A DNA stretch of 64,000 nucleotides, taken from Sophora flavescens. Its lineage: Eukaryota > Streptophyta > Magnoliopsida > Fabales > Fabaceae. Position numbers and translations under genes: made by a program. The DNA is taken from contig CM061062.1 in the NCBI GenBank assembly GCA_030762895.1, forward strand, positions 285,444,397-285,508,396, read 5' to 3'. The notes beneath the pieces are model-generated. The model searched no databases. It was not told the DNA's origin and saw nothing but the letters and a program-made list of their open reading frames with translations. Positions within the stretch are counted from its first letter, which is position 1, and every line of letters starts with the position of its first letter. This document shows positions 43,331-55,469 of the stretch, one piece after another.

Positions 43331-46300
43331 GAAAACATCATGAAGGTTCGTCAACTGTGGCGGAAGAGCCAATTGATAAGCAACAGACCCGACCCTTTTA
43401 AGGATTTGGAAAGGTCCCATGAAACGAGGATTTAGCTTGCGGACTTTCATCGACCTCCCTACCCCCGTCTTAGGAGTGACTCTCAAAAATACATGCTCAC
43501 TCTCCTGGAATTCTAGAGGCTTTCTCCTTTTGTCGGCGTAGCTCTTTTGCCTACTTTGCGCCGTGCGCATCTTCTCCCCAATCATTTTGATTCTCTCAGT
43601 GGTTTCCTGGACCAATTCGGGTCCTATCAAGATTTTCTCACCTACCTCACACCAACATAAAGGGGACCTACACTTTCTCCCATATAGGGCCTCATAGGGT
43701 GCCATGCCTATACTAGCGTGATAACTATTGTTATACGCAAACTCAATGAGAGGTAGGAATCTATCACAACTCCCTCCTTCATCCAAGACACACGCTCTAA
43801 GCATGTCCTCAAGGGTCTGAATGGTCCGCTCTGACTGACCATCCGTTTGGGGATGATAGGCTGTGCTAAGGTTCAACTTAGTCCCAAAGGCCTGCTGAAA
43901 AGCTCTCCAAAATCTAGAGGTAAACCTCGGGTCTCTATCCGACACTATGGAGGTGGGTATCCCATGAAGTCTGACTATTTCCTTGATATAAAGGTAGGCC
44001 AACTTGTCTAAGCTATAGGTTGCCTTAATTGGCAAGAAGTGGGCAGACTTGGTCAACCTATCCACTATCACCCAAATGGCATCTAAGCCCAAACGCGTTT
44101 TAGGTAACCCCATCACAAAGTCCATAGAAATTCTCTCCCACTTCCATTCTGGAATCTCCAAGGACTGCAACAACCCCGAAGGCTTCTGATGTTCTATCTT
44201 AACCTTTTGATACACTAAGCACCTAGTTACGAAGCTAGCCACATCCTTTTTCATTCCTGGCCACCAATACATCCTCTTAAGGTCTTGGTACATCTTAGTT
44301 ATTCCCGGATGTATGGTAAACTTTCCCTTATGAGCCTCCTCTAATATCTTCTCTCTGAGGCTCCCCTCCTTAGGGACAACGATCTTATTCTTAAACTTCA
44401 CTAGTCCATCAACAGACAACTCATAACCCTCTTGTCCCAAACGAGACTGCAACTCTTGGTCTAAAAGTTGTTCCCGCCTAACCTCATCTCTAAGGTCACT
44501 ATTAATTTCTAACCTATTTAGCTTCAAACTTAAGACGTTTAAGGTCACATCCAACACTTCCAGGTTCATGTCCCTAAACTCTTCCATCAGGTTCAGCTCT
44601 TGTACCATCAAGCTTGACACGTGTAGGGACTTCCTACTCAAGGCATCTGCCACCACATTGGCCTTTCCCGGATGGTATTTCAACTCGAAGTCATTGTCCT
44701 TAAGGAACTCCATCCACCTTCGTTGTCTCATGTTCAACTCCTTCTGGTCGAACAGATATTTAAGGCTTTTATGGTCACTAAAAACTTTAAACGTTGCCCC
44801 ATAAAGGTAATGCCTCCAAATCTTAAGGGCAAAAACCACAGCTGCTAGCTCTAGGTCATGGGTAGGGTAATTCCCCTCATGTGGCCTAAGCTGCCTAGAG
44901 GCATATGCTACCACCTTGCCCTCCTGCATTAAGACACATCCCAAGCCATTCTTGGATGCGTCGCAGTATACCACAAAACTCACTAAGGGGTCCGGTATAG
45001 TTAAGACTGGTGATGACACCAATCTCCTCTTAAGCTCTTGGAACCCGTCCTCACACTCCTGGTCCCACACAAAAGGTTTCCATTTTCTAGTTAACTGGGT
45101 CAAAGGTAAGGCTAATCTAGAGAACCCCTCTATGAACTTCCTATAGTAACCAGCTAAGACTAAGAAACTTCTCACTTCGGTTACTGTCTTCAGTTGTTCC
45201 CATCCCAACACCGCATCAACTTTAGAGGAATCAACCGCTACACCACCCTTTGAGATTGTGTGTCCTAAAAACTTTACCTCGTCTAGCCAAAACTCACACT
45301 TCTCTGGTTTAGCATAAAGACGCTCGCCCCTCAAGATCTGCAACACCAACCTTAAGTGTTCTCCATGTTCTTCTGGTGTCCTAGAGTATATTAAAATATC
45401 ATCTATGAACACCACCACAAACCTGTCCAAAAAGGTCCTAAAGATCCGATTCATGTAGTCCATGAAAACGGCTGGGGCGTTGGTCACTCCAAAGGGCATC
45501 ACTACATACTCATAGTGCCCATACCTTGTCCTGAAGGCTGTCTTGGGGATGTCCTCGCTTCTAACTCTAATTTGATGGTATCCCAATCTTAGATCTATTT
45601 TGGAAAACACCGACGCTCCCCTTAACTGATCTAAGAGATCATCTATCCTAGGTAAGGGATATTTGTTCTTGATGGTTACCTTATTCAGTTGCCTATAATC
45701 AACACACAACCTCATGCTCCCATCCTTTTTCTTCACTAAAAGCACTAGTGCTCCCCAAGGTGACACACTAGGCCTAATGAACCCCTTTTGCAACATATCC
45801 TCTATCTGTTTCTTGAGCTCGCTCAACTCTAGAGGTGCCATCCTATAGGGTGCTACTGATACAGGTCCACTCCCAGGTACTAGATCTATGGTGAACTCAA
45901 TTTCTCTATTTGGAGGTAAATCAGAGACATCCTTAGGAAACACATCTGGGAACTCACACATAATAGGCAACGCCGCTATATCACTCTCAGCCTCTATCTT
46001 AGCAGAAAAGATAAGTATATATCCTTGAGCTCCCTCAACTAAGCACTTATGACATGAGGCAGAAGAGATAAGATGTTCTGTCCTAGAAGAGTCAACAGAC
46101 ATGGACTGTGGAATGAAACAAATAGTTCGACTAGCACAATCAATAACAGCATTATTACGAGACAACCAGTCTATACACAAAATAATATCCAGACCAGACA
46201 TAGGTAAACATATCAAATCAACAATATAAGTTAGGTCTTGAAACAACAAGGAACATTGCAGGCAGACAGAAGAAGTAATCAATCTATCTTTAGCAGGAGT

Positions 46301-47485
46301 AGAAACACACAAATCATATGACAGTTTAGTGATAGGTAACTCTAAGAATTGAGCACATCTAAATGAAATGAATGAATGTGTTGCTCCCGAATCGAACAAT
46401 ATGATAACATCACGACCTTTAATAAAGCCCTTACCTTGGATCAAACCGTCGGACTCCTTCACCTCCTCTCCTTGGATGGTAAAGACCCTTCCATGGCTCA
46501 ATGATCTGGTTTGAGATTGTCCTCCTGACTTGCACATCCTAGCAAAGTGTCCCATCTTCCCGCATTGGTGGCAAGTGGTTTGCGCCGCGGGGCACACACG
46601 ATCTCCATGCTGCCACCCACACTTGTAACATGCAGTCCCCTTCTCACCTTGAGCAACTTGAACCTGCTTACCCTTCGTGATCGTAGGTACAGGTCGTAGG
46701 CTCTTCTGGAAATTACCCCCTTTCCCATGGAACCTCTTGCCGTCATTGGAGCTCTTCTCATTCGACCTCTCAGCCAGCACCGCTTGCATATTCTGCTCCG
46801 CCACCCTACACTTATTCACCAAAGTGGGGTAGTCTCGAATCTCTAGGAGCCCAATGAGGCTCTGCAGCTCCGGTTTCAAACCCTGCTCGAACTTAATTGC
46901 TTTCCATGGACCATCAGGATTATCCCTCACCTGTGCGGAGAACCTTGCAAGCCTCTCAAACTTGGCCACATATTCCGCCACCGTCATACTCCCCTGACGA
47001 AGATGTAGAAACTCCATCTCTTTCTGTATCCGGACACTGTGCGGAAAGTACTTCTCCAGAAATACTTCCTTGAATCTGTCCCACATGATAGGGGCGCCCG
47101 AAACAAGCAACCCGCCCCTGGCACAGTTCCACCAGTGCTCTGCATCCGACTCTAACATATAGGTGGCAAAATCCACCTTCTGAGCATCAGAGCACCCCAT
47201 GGCCCGGAAGATCTTCTCTAATTTCAGTAACCATTCCTCTGCCTCACTAGGATCGGTGGTCCCTCAAAAGGCTGGCGGATTATTATTCCTGAACTCTGAC
47301 AGGTCCCTGTACTGTGGATCTGGAGCTGCAACTAGTACCACGTTAAGCACGTCCCCCTTATCCCTCATCTGACGGAGAGTCTCCGTCTGCTCCTGCATAA
47401 CTCTGGCCATTCGAGCCAAAGTTGCTGCAAGCGCATCATTTCTCCCTCGCCTGTTCGCTGCCATAATCTGCATACCACCAATCAA
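43301..47485 (-). pseudogene. Gag-pol polyprotein of the chromovirus
   Basis: The frame begins near 47466 (MAANRRGRNDALAATLARMA). An in-frame TGA at 47264-47266 follows NNPPAF, then 1299 codons are open. Gag: DAEHWWNCARGGLLVSG and VFLEKYFPHSVRIQKEMEFL. Two knuckles: CYKCGWQHGDRVCP and CHQCGKMGHFARMC. Protease: ILFDSGATHSFIS. RT: YPLPRIDDLLDQL and FIDDILIYS (about 45390). RNase H: YCDASKNGLGCVLMQ. Integrase zinc finger HPGITKMYQDLKRMYWWPG ... CLVYQKVK, in which the fourth ligand Cys appears as Tyr. Catalytic core: ISMDFVMGLPKT, IVSDRDPRFTSRFW and HPQTDGQSERTIQ. With one stop, one frameshift and the altered zinc ligand, it is nearly but not fully intact. Confidence 0.93.
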
Positions 47486-47635
47486 ACAGTGGGTTGATCA
47501 AGTCCAATATCCAAAAGAATAGAATGCAGAATTATAACTCTAACAAGCACCCTATGCGCCCAAGTTTTTTTTTTTTTTTGAAAAGGCCCCACTACCACAG
47601 TCCGATTTAGAATCGAACTGCTCTGATACCATAAA

Positions 47636-49187
47636 TGTAACGCCCTTCGTTACATTAGTGATCCCAAGATAAAATCAATAAAATATCCTTTGAAACATTT
47701 AATTAAAACATATATCTCATAAAGAAAAATTAGAAAAACATTAAAGTCTGGAAATGCCTCATATTAAATAATATAGTATTAGATTATCCATGTAATGAAT
47801 ATAGATATAAATAAATAAATAAAAATCAAAGCCTCAAAACCGGGCGTCTAACTACAATCCCAACGATAAATAATTGCGTCTAGCCACATACGGCTCCTTA
47901 TTCAAGAACAGACTAACCAACCTAGAAAGATTATCTAATGGTGTCCACTAAGTCTTCACACCTCTTCAGCCTCAATGACGTCCTCCTCGTGCTCTGAAAA
48001 CAATGCTTAAAAATGAGATATAAAATCCCAGTGATCAACAATACAGTTTTATAAAAACATTTTCGAAAATAGCATTGTTCTCAGCCGGTGCGGTAACCGG
48101 AAAAACTATCTATGGTACCCGCTAATTTTTCAAAATAATATATATAAAGAAAATACTTTTAACATTAATAATAAACTCATTTCAATACATCACATTTCAT
48201 ATACCAGATAAATCCAAGTTCAATCCGAGCGGTCCGAAGACCTCCTAATTAAATTGGGTTCTTGCCGGCATGCCATATATTCACACATCACACGACAATG
48301 GCGTCCCATTGCCCACCCCTACTCACGAGGAGCGTTTCGATGTCACCCTCCTGTCGGGGACATTTCCATTTCGATACCTCCCATGTGCACATGGTGGTAT
48401 TTCTCATTTTTCGACACCCCAACTTGTGGTGGTGTTACTTTCGATACTCCTTATTAGGTAGTATTAATTATTTTCGACATCCCAATTATACGGGGATGTT
48501 ACTTTCGATACCCCATTACGGTGGTATTACTTTTCAATACCCCTATCATAGGTGGTATTACAGTAAACATCATACAAATCATCATCATATATTATATTAA
48601 TCATAAACATCCAGACAAACAATTACATCGTTACATCAATTTAACAATTATCCCCTTTTTGTGAAGAACCACAAAACAAAACAAACAAACAAACAGAAAA
48701 AAAAGAAGAAAAAAAAAGGGAAAAGATAGATCACGCCCAATTTCCACTTCCTGGTTAAAAATTCCGTTCCCTATGTAAACAGAAATACAACAATTGAAAT
48801 ATGATATTATAAATCTAAAACCACCGTGAAACACATAAAAATACCATAGAGAGGGTTCATAAGAGTATTATTATTCACCTCTTGAAGACCTCCAAAATGC
48901 TCTAGAGATTATTCGTGATAAAAGATAGTGCTTCTCTAAAAATTCTTCTCCGGTTCACTGATGTTTTTGGATCTGTGTGTTGTAACGTGTGCACTGCCGG
49001 AAACGAAGGCCACTCCCTTGCGGCGCTAGTTAGCGCAGTAGACTGTATATATATATAACGCATTAGGCTTTCTAGGTTTCTTCTTTCTTTTTTTTTTAAT
49101 ATTTATTTTCTTTCTTTTTTTTTTGTTTTTACTTTGCCAAAAGTCAAGGTCAGTGACTTCCTTGGGGTTCGCCTGACGCCACTCATG

Positions 49188-49257
<70 letters not shown>

Positions 49258-49431
49258 AATTTTATTTTTTTTTTTCTTAGTTGGGTAATTTCAATAAATA
49301 CTTGTATTATCACTTCTTTACACTAAGTCTCCCATTTATATTTTATTTGCACTACATTTTTTTAATAATTCTAATATTTTATCTGCACTATACTTTTTAA
49401 ATTAATTATATTAGAATTTCAGGATGTTACA
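47636..49431 (-). repeat. 5' LTR of the chromovirus, with primer-binding site at 47618-47631
   Basis: 1796 bp. The internal side reads CTGCTCTGATACCA on the plus strand (47618-47631), the complement of a TGGTATCAGAGC primer site. It contains a (TA)n of about 62 bases (49191-49252), against about 26 bases in the 3' LTR. Confidence 0.94.
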
Positions 49432-50016
49432 TGTCACAACTCTTCACATGATTGTAAGCGTCCTTGAAGATTGAGGGCCAAAAGAGCCCAGATTGGAGGA
49501 CCTTTGCAGCTGTCCTATCCCCATTGTAATGTCCACCATATGGAGAGTTATGGCAATGCCACAAAATACTCCTCGCTTCCTCTTGACTAACATACCTCCT
49601 CCATAAGCCATCTGGTCCAACCTTGAACAGAAATGGGTCAACCCACGTGAAATGGTTGGCGTCCCGGAAGAATTTTTTCTTTTGTTGCCAAGTGAGATGC
49701 TCTGGAACAATGTTGGCTGCCTTGAAATTTGCCATGTCGGCAAACCATGGTCTATCATGCACCAGAAATAAAGCCTCATCCGGGAACTCATCCCGAATGT
49801 CCTTTTCTTTTGCAGTAACCTCCTCATTCACCAAACGAGATAAGTGATCAGCCACCATATTTTCGCTGCCCTTTTTGTCCTTAATGACTAAGTCAAATTC
49901 CTGCAACAATAGAATCCACCTTATGAGTCTTGATTTTGAATCTAACTTAGTCAACAAATATTTAATTGCAGCATGATCAGTAAAAACAGTGACTTGTGAC
50001 CCAATCAAGTATGAAC
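49432..50016 (-). pseudogene. Athila RNase H end and integrase zinc region, cut by the chromovirus
   Basis: The minus strand reads GSQVTVFTDHAAIKYLLTKL, RWILLLQEFDLVIKDKKGSE and NMVADHLSRL (RNase H end), then SILWHCHNSPYGGHYNGDRT and AAKVLQSGLFWPSIFKDAYN, to KSCD at the insertion. The two His of the HHCC finger are here; the second Cys pair partner is across the insertion. A one-base loss in an A-run near 50010 shifts this part relative to the upstream RNase H. Confidence 0.9.
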
Positions 50017-50922
50017 GAAATTTTCCAATGCAAACACTATGGCTAGCAACTCCTTTTCAGTTGTTGCATAATTTATTTGGTTCTCATTGAGAACCTTGCT
50101 AGCATAGTGAATGGCATGGAAAAACTTTTCCCTTCGCTGCCCCAAAACTGCCCCAACTGTGTAGTCACTGGCATCACACATTAATTCAAATGGTGACTCC
50201 CAGTTGGGTGCAACAAGAATGGGAGCGGTGATCAACTTTTCTTTCAAAATCTGAAAAGAAGTAAGACAAGCACTATCAAACACAAATGGAGTGTCCTTGT
50301 TCAAAAGGCTACACAACGGCTTGGCTGTCTTTGAGAAGTCTTTGATGAACCGCCGGTAAAAGCCTGCATGCCCAAGAAAACTCCTCACACCCTTGACATT
50401 CACTGGTGGAGGTAGTTTCTCAATTACATCAATTTTGGATTTGTCCACTTAGATCCCTTTAGCTGAAATCTTGTGCCCAAGCACAATGCCCTCCGGCACC
50501 ATAAAATGACACTTCTCCCAATTTAAGACTAAATTGGTGTCCATGCACCTCTTTAACACAGCAGCAAGGTTAGACAAGCAATTATCATAAGAGGAACCAA
50601 AAACGGAAAAATCATCCATAAAAACTTCAATGTATTTTTCTACCATATCAGAGAAAATGGAAAGCATGCACCTTTGAATTGTTGCAGGTGCATTACAAAG
50701 ACCGAAAGGCATCTTCCGATAGGCAAAAACTCCAAAAGGACATGTGAAGGCAGTTTTCTCTTGGTCTTCCGGGTTAACCGCAATTTGGTTATAACCCGAA
50801 TAACCATCCAAGAAACAATAATAAGCTTGTCCGGCCAATCTCTCCAACATTTGGTCCATGAATGGAAGTGGGAAGTGATCTTTCCTAGTAGCTTGATTTA
50901 GCTTCCGGTAATCTATACACAT
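50005..50922 (-). pseudogene. Athila reverse transcriptase and RNase H start
   Basis: 50922 downward: MCIDYRKLNQATRKDHFPLP, YCFLDGYSGYNQIAVNPEDQ (first catalytic Asp in FLDG), FGVFAYRKMPFGLCNAPATI, and VFMDDFSVFG (active-site Asp pair). Then VLGHKISAKGI is followed by an in-frame TAA at 50449-50451. The next segment reads PLCSLLNKDTPFVFD and LMCDASDYTVGAVLGQRREK, the start of RNase H. It ends at the frameshift near 50010. Confidence 0.92.
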
Positions 50923-50925
50923 TCG

Positions 50926-52662
50926 TCAACCGGTGACCGTTCTAGTTGGGATCAACTCATTTTTCTCGTTGTTCACGACGGTCATGCCACCTTTCTTGGG
51001 AACCACTTGTACCGGACTCACCCAAGCACTATCGAAAATCGGATTGATTATTCCGGCTTCAAGGAGTTTCAGCACCTCCTTCCTTACCACTTCTTTCATT
51101 GTAGGATTGAGCCTCCTTTGCGGTTGGACCACCGGTTTAAATTCAGCCTCCATCATGATCTTGTGCATACAGAATGTAGGGCTAATACCTTTCAAATCTA
51201 AGATGGACCATCCAATAGCTGTCTTATGCTCTCTAAGCACCCTTACAAGTTTCTCCTCTTCCAACTTGGACAATACATTGCTCACTATGATAGGATTTTC
51301 ATCATTCTCACCAAGGAACACATATTTAAAGTGGGGAGGTAGAGGTTTAAGCTCTAACTTGAGCTTCTCTTGGACTTCATCCTTCTTGAGATCTTCTTTC
51401 TTAGTATTGACAGAAAGTTGACTGGGTTGAGCTTCCAAATCACACAAACACTCCTCTATTTCCTTCTCCTCTCTCTCATCAAGATTTTCAATAGAGTTCA
51501 CAATTACCTTCTCAAGAGTAGAGGAATGGTGTTGATGTGCAAAGACCTCTTTAGCCACTACATCCACAATGTCCATGCGGAAACAATTCTCTTCATCACT
51601 CGGGCGATGCATAGCTTCAAATACATTGAAAGTAATCTCTTCATCTTGCACTCTGAGTCGAAGTTGGCCTTTTTGTACATCTATCAAAGCACGACCAGTT
51701 GCTAGAAAAGGTCTCCCCAATATAAGTGGAACTTTTGCATCCTCCTCTATGTCCAATATCACAAAATCCGCTGGGAAGATAAACTTATCCACTTTAACCA
51801 AAACATCTTCTAGAATACCAAAAGGACGCTTGATTGATCTATCGGCTAGTTGCAATGCCATCCTTGTTGGTTTCACTTCACCACCTCCAAGCTTGTTCAA
51901 TATTGAAAGCGGCATCAAATTGATACTCGCCCCCAAGTCACACAAAGCCTTCCCAATAGCAACACTCCCAATTGTGCAGGGGATTGTAAATCTACCAGGG
52001 TCTTTAAGCTTTGGAGGTAGCTTCCTTTGAAGTATCGCACTACATTCTTCCGTCAAGGCAACAGTCTCATCTTCTTTAAACCTCCTTTTCTTCGTAAGTA
52101 ACTCCTTCATGAATTTTGCATAAGTTGGCATTTGCTCTAGTGCTTCAGCAAAGGGTATGTTGATTTGTAACCTCTTGAAGATGTCCAGAAATTTGGCAAA
52201 CTGCTCTTCCTTCTCCTTCTTCTTGCTTAAGTGAGGATATGGCAACTTTGCATAAGAAGGGATCTCTTGAGGCTTGTCTCCATCCTTCAAAATCTGACTT
52301 TTACTCCTCCTCAAAATTGAATTTTCATCCACTAACTTTTCTCTCTTGTCTTGTTCACTGTCTTTTTCTTCTTCCTCTATTACAACCTCTTTGCCTTTTT
52401 CCTCATTTTTCTCTCTTTTTTCAGCACTCAACTCTGTTTTTTCAGCATCTCTCTGATTTTTCAACAAAGGCTCACCGCTCACTTTCTCAAGACTTTTACC
52501 ACTCCTCAAAACAACAGCCTTACAATGCTCTTTAGGATTTATTTGAGTATTACCTGAAAAACTGCTACTGGATTGTTCCGCTAGGTGCTTTGCAATTTGT
52601 CCAACTTGAACCTCCAAGTTCTTTATGGCAGCATCGGTGTTCTTCTGGTTTGACATGGACAT
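50926..52662 (-). pseudogene. Athila protease and RT N-terminus
   Basis: The minus strand gives a Lys/Glu-rich linker (EKREKNEEKGKEVVIEEEEK), then RKLPPKLKDPGRFTIPCTIG. The protease follows with CDLGASINLMPLSILNKLG (DLGAS in place of the usual DSG/DTG, as common in Athila). Next come VPLILGRPFLATGRALIDVQ and FKPVVQPQRRLNPTMKEVVR. The frame ends at PTRTVTG with an in-frame TGA at 50926-50928 where the family has Trp before RMCIDYRKLN. Confidence 0.9.
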
Positions 52663-53946
52663 TTACATGAATTGATTGAGGGTGTTCTCCAAGATAGAAG
52701 TCCGATCTTGAGGCGGTTGTGTGGGAAGAGGCTTGCTTGCTTGTCCGGCATCTTGTTTCCAACCAAAACTTGCTTGATTCCTCCACCCTTGGTTGTAATT
52801 GTTGGAATATTGGTTGTTACCTTGTCGCCCATAGTTCCCCATATAATTAGCTTCCTCATGGGAACTAGGTGTGGCCTCACAATTTCCATTATCATGATCT
52901 CCTCCACAAAAATCAAATCTCATTACCTGTTGAGGTGGCATGGTTGTCCCTTGAATGGTCTGGAGTTGTTGTGGGAGTTGAGCTAGTTGCCTGGTAATGG
53001 ACTCAAGTTGTTGTGTCATAAGCTTATTTTGAGCCAAAAGTGCAGTTTGTGAGTCTAACTCCAACACTCCCTTTCTTGATGTGGTACCTCGATCATGATG
53101 CATCAAATAGTCATTAGATGCCATAGCTTCTATCAAAGTTAATGCTTCCTCCGGTGTCTTTGAGTTCATGGAACCTCCAGCTGAGGCATCCAACATAAAC
53201 TTGGTTGACGGCCTCAATCCATTACAAAATGTTTGCATTTGGACAAGATCATCAAACCCATGATTTGGACATCTTCGGAGCAAGTCTTTGAACCTTTCCC
53301 ATGTGTCATGAAGAGTCTCACCCTCTTGTTGAGCAAACCTTGTGATATCACCCCGTGTCTTCACAAATCTTGAGGCGGGAAAGAATCTTGCAAAAAATTT
53401 AGCCTCTAAGTCATCCCATGTAGTGATTCTCCCCCTTGGTTGAGATTGGAGCCAAGCCTTGGCTCTATATCTTAGAGAGAATGGGAACAACCTTAGGCGA
53501 ATTGCATCATCGCTAGCACCATTTAGCTTCACCGTATCACATAACTCAATGAAGTTGGAGACATGATTATTAGGATCCTCCTTCTCCATCCCGGCAAATT
53601 GATTTTGTGCAATCATATTCAAGAGAGCCGGCTTGATCTCAAAATTGTTGGGATTCACTGGAGGCCTCACTATGCTAGTGACATGCCGAATGACATTTGT
53701 ATTGGCATAGTCCCCAAGTGTCCTCCGTGGAGCACCTTCACCATTGCATGCCATCTCAAGTGGTTCTTGATGAACTTGAGAAGTGGAGGTCTCTTGCTCT
53801 CTTTCTTGTTTCTCTAATAGCTTCTGCTGTCTTACTGGCCTCCGATTCTCCCTAGCTGTTTTCTCTATTTCAGGATCGTAGAGAAGTTGGTCAGCTGGGA
53901 TAGTACCTCGCATGCATAAAAGTCTAGAGACCAAGAATGTTAGCAC
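52663..53946 (-). pseudogene. Athila gag
   Basis: Starts near 53946 (first ATG of the open frame, MLTFLVSRLLCMRG). The gag core reads FEIKPALLNMIAQNQFAGM, DDAIRLRLFPFSLRYRAKAW, LQSQPRGRITTWDDLEAKFF, ARFFPASRFVKTRGDITRFA and DLLRRCPNHGFDDLVQMQTF. A degenerate knuckle CGGDHDNGNC follows near the C-terminus. An in-frame TAA at 52663-52665, where the family has Gln, separates it from the protease frame. Its downstream part is Asn/Gln-rich (QGNNQYSNNYNQGW), usual for this lineage. Confidence 0.92.
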
Positions 53947-54041
53947 TCAATGACAGCAAAGAAAAACAGATAATAAAACAGAAAAAATAAAATTGTGCTT
54001 AAATTAGTAATCGAAATGGGTATGCTAATATTAAAACTCAG

Positions 54042-54059
54042 TCCCCGGCAACGGTGCCA
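54042..54059 (-). promoter_or_regulatory. Athila primer-binding site, tRNA-Asp type
   Basis: The plus strand TCCCCGGCAACGGTGCCA lies 7 bases from the 5' LTR. It matches the 3' end of plant tRNA-Asp including CCA with one mismatch (GGTG for GGCG), as recalled for Athila elements. Confidence 0.8.
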
Positions 54060-54066
54060 AAAACTT

Positions 54067-55464
54067 GTTGAGACGAAATCTAGGCAAGTATACCTAGTCG
54101 TACAAGTAATAAAGAGGTAAGAGGGATATCGTTCCCACGAGGACTGAGACAAGTACTAGCACGTAGCAATTCAATTACTATCTAAGTGAATCTTTGGATG
54201 GAAGGGAGCTCAATACTAAATACCAAGCCAAATAAGGATTAAAATAAACAAAATAAAAGGAAAAGTTCTTTTTGGGTTTTTGTCGAACACTTGGAATGCA
54301 GAAAAATGGTTCTTCAAATATGATGAAAGATGTTGGGATTAAATTTCACTAAACCTTAGCCTTATGCAATACCAAAACCACCAATCCGGTTTATGCTTCA
54401 AATATTAAAATCAACCCACAAGAGTAATCAAGCCCTAATTCCTTAGATGACAAGATCCTAAATCCCCTAATTAAACCCTAATTCCTTAGGTGGCCTAATT
54501 AGTGAATTTTCATTAAGAGTAAGGATTACACGATTGCTAATAAACCAAAATCCATTCCTAGATGCAAGGTTTACTAGGTGATTAATTCCAGATCAAGAAT
54601 TGATAAGAACATCCCCATTGCAAATCAAATCTCAAAATCAATTCATGGATGATCAGACCACAAAAAGCATTAAGCATAGGAATCAAACACTAATACGAAA
54701 GCATAAACACAGATTAATCAATCAAGGTAAATACATGAGATTTGGTTTAGCTACATCTAATCCCAACAAAAAAGGAGTTTAGCTACTCATGATTACAGAG
54801 AAAGCCAAAATCAAAACAATAGAGACAAGGGGAAGAAGGAACTCCATGGAAGTTTTCCACATGCAGTCCCAGCAGCTCCTTGGCTCAGAGAGAACGTGTT
54901 TTCTTTCTAGGGTAAAAGTCTTCTCCAGAGATATCCTTTTTTGTTCTGCCTAGATGCCTATTTATAGATTAGGCGCGCGTCACGGCCGTGATGGCCATCA
55001 CGGCCAGGTCATGACGGGTTCTACCTTGGGCGCGCTTTCAATTTTGATTCATCACGGCCGTGATGCTCATCACGGCTAGGCCGTGATTGCTTCTGCCTTG
55101 AACGTTGCTTCACCAAATGGTCTGTCACGGCCGTGATTGGCATCACGGCTAGGCCGTGACAGCTTCTAACTTTTGCCTTATTTCTTTCCAGTTATTGCTC
55201 GATCATGGCCATGATGGTCATCACGGCTAGGCCGTGATGGGCTCTGTTTGGTACATTTTCTTCACTTTTCAAGCTCTATCTTCATCCGAGCTCCATCATG
55301 GTCAATCTTGAGCATTTTACCCTTAATTCCTGCAAAACAACACCACGAAACCGCCTCACTCGTTCCAAGGTAAAAACTAATAAAAATCAATTTAAATATG
55401 CCTAAACTATATGAAAATGCATGCAAAAATGTACATGAAATATGAGGTGAAATCACACTCATCA
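54067..55464 (-). repeat. 5' LTR of the Athila-like element
   Basis: 1398 bp, aligned with 36988-38437. The TATTTATAGATTAGG phrase at 54958-54972 could include its minus-strand TATA context. Confidence 0.93.
54975..55245. repeat. Palindromic dyad array in the Athila 5' LTR
   Basis: Four complete units of TCACGGCCGTGA plus ATCACGGCTAGGCCGTGAT-type hairpins. Most CG dinucleotides are intact; decayed units show the C-to-T pattern (ATCATGGCCATGATGG). Confidence 0.9.
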
Positions 55465-55469
55465 ACAAT

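Larger units (their letters stand above)
41230..49431 (-). mobile_element. Tekay/Del-like Ty3/gypsy chromovirus
   Basis: 8202 bp. LTRs 41230-42987 (1758 bp) and 47636-49431 (1796 bp) begin TGTAACGCCC and end GATGTTACA, flanked by TGTCA. The minus strand encodes gag, two zinc knuckles, protease, RT, RNase H, integrase and a C-terminal chromodomain. The primer-binding site is TGGTATCAGAGC (initiator Met tRNA) just inside the 5' LTR. The polypurine tract AAGGAGGGGAGAAAA is just inside the 3' LTR (42988-43002). The chromodomain after integrase places it among chromoviruses. Only two frame-breaking lesions are seen, so it is the youngest large element here. Confidence 0.95.
36988..55464 (-). mobile_element. 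Athila-like Ty3/gypsy retrotransposon, 18.5 kb including a nested chromovirus
   Basis: LTRs 36988-38437 (1450 bp) and 54067-55464 (1398 bp) start TGTTGA and end TCATCA on the plus strand. They are flanked by ACAAT at 36983-36987 and 55465-55469. The uninterrupted site is visible in copia copy A at 2550-2554. On the minus strand the order is primer-binding site, gag, protease, RT, RNase H, integrase, and a long 3' non-coding region. Gag motifs (ALLNMIAQNQFAGM, DDAIRLRLFPFSLRYRAKAW) and a tRNA-Asp type primer site are those of the Athila group. No envelope-like gene is seen. Without the nested chromovirus and its duplication it is about 10.3 kb. Confidence 0.94.

Noticed and set aside
50933..52030. 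Long plus-strand frames opposite the Athila protease and RT
   Set aside because: Antisense shadows of the minus-strand pol frame.
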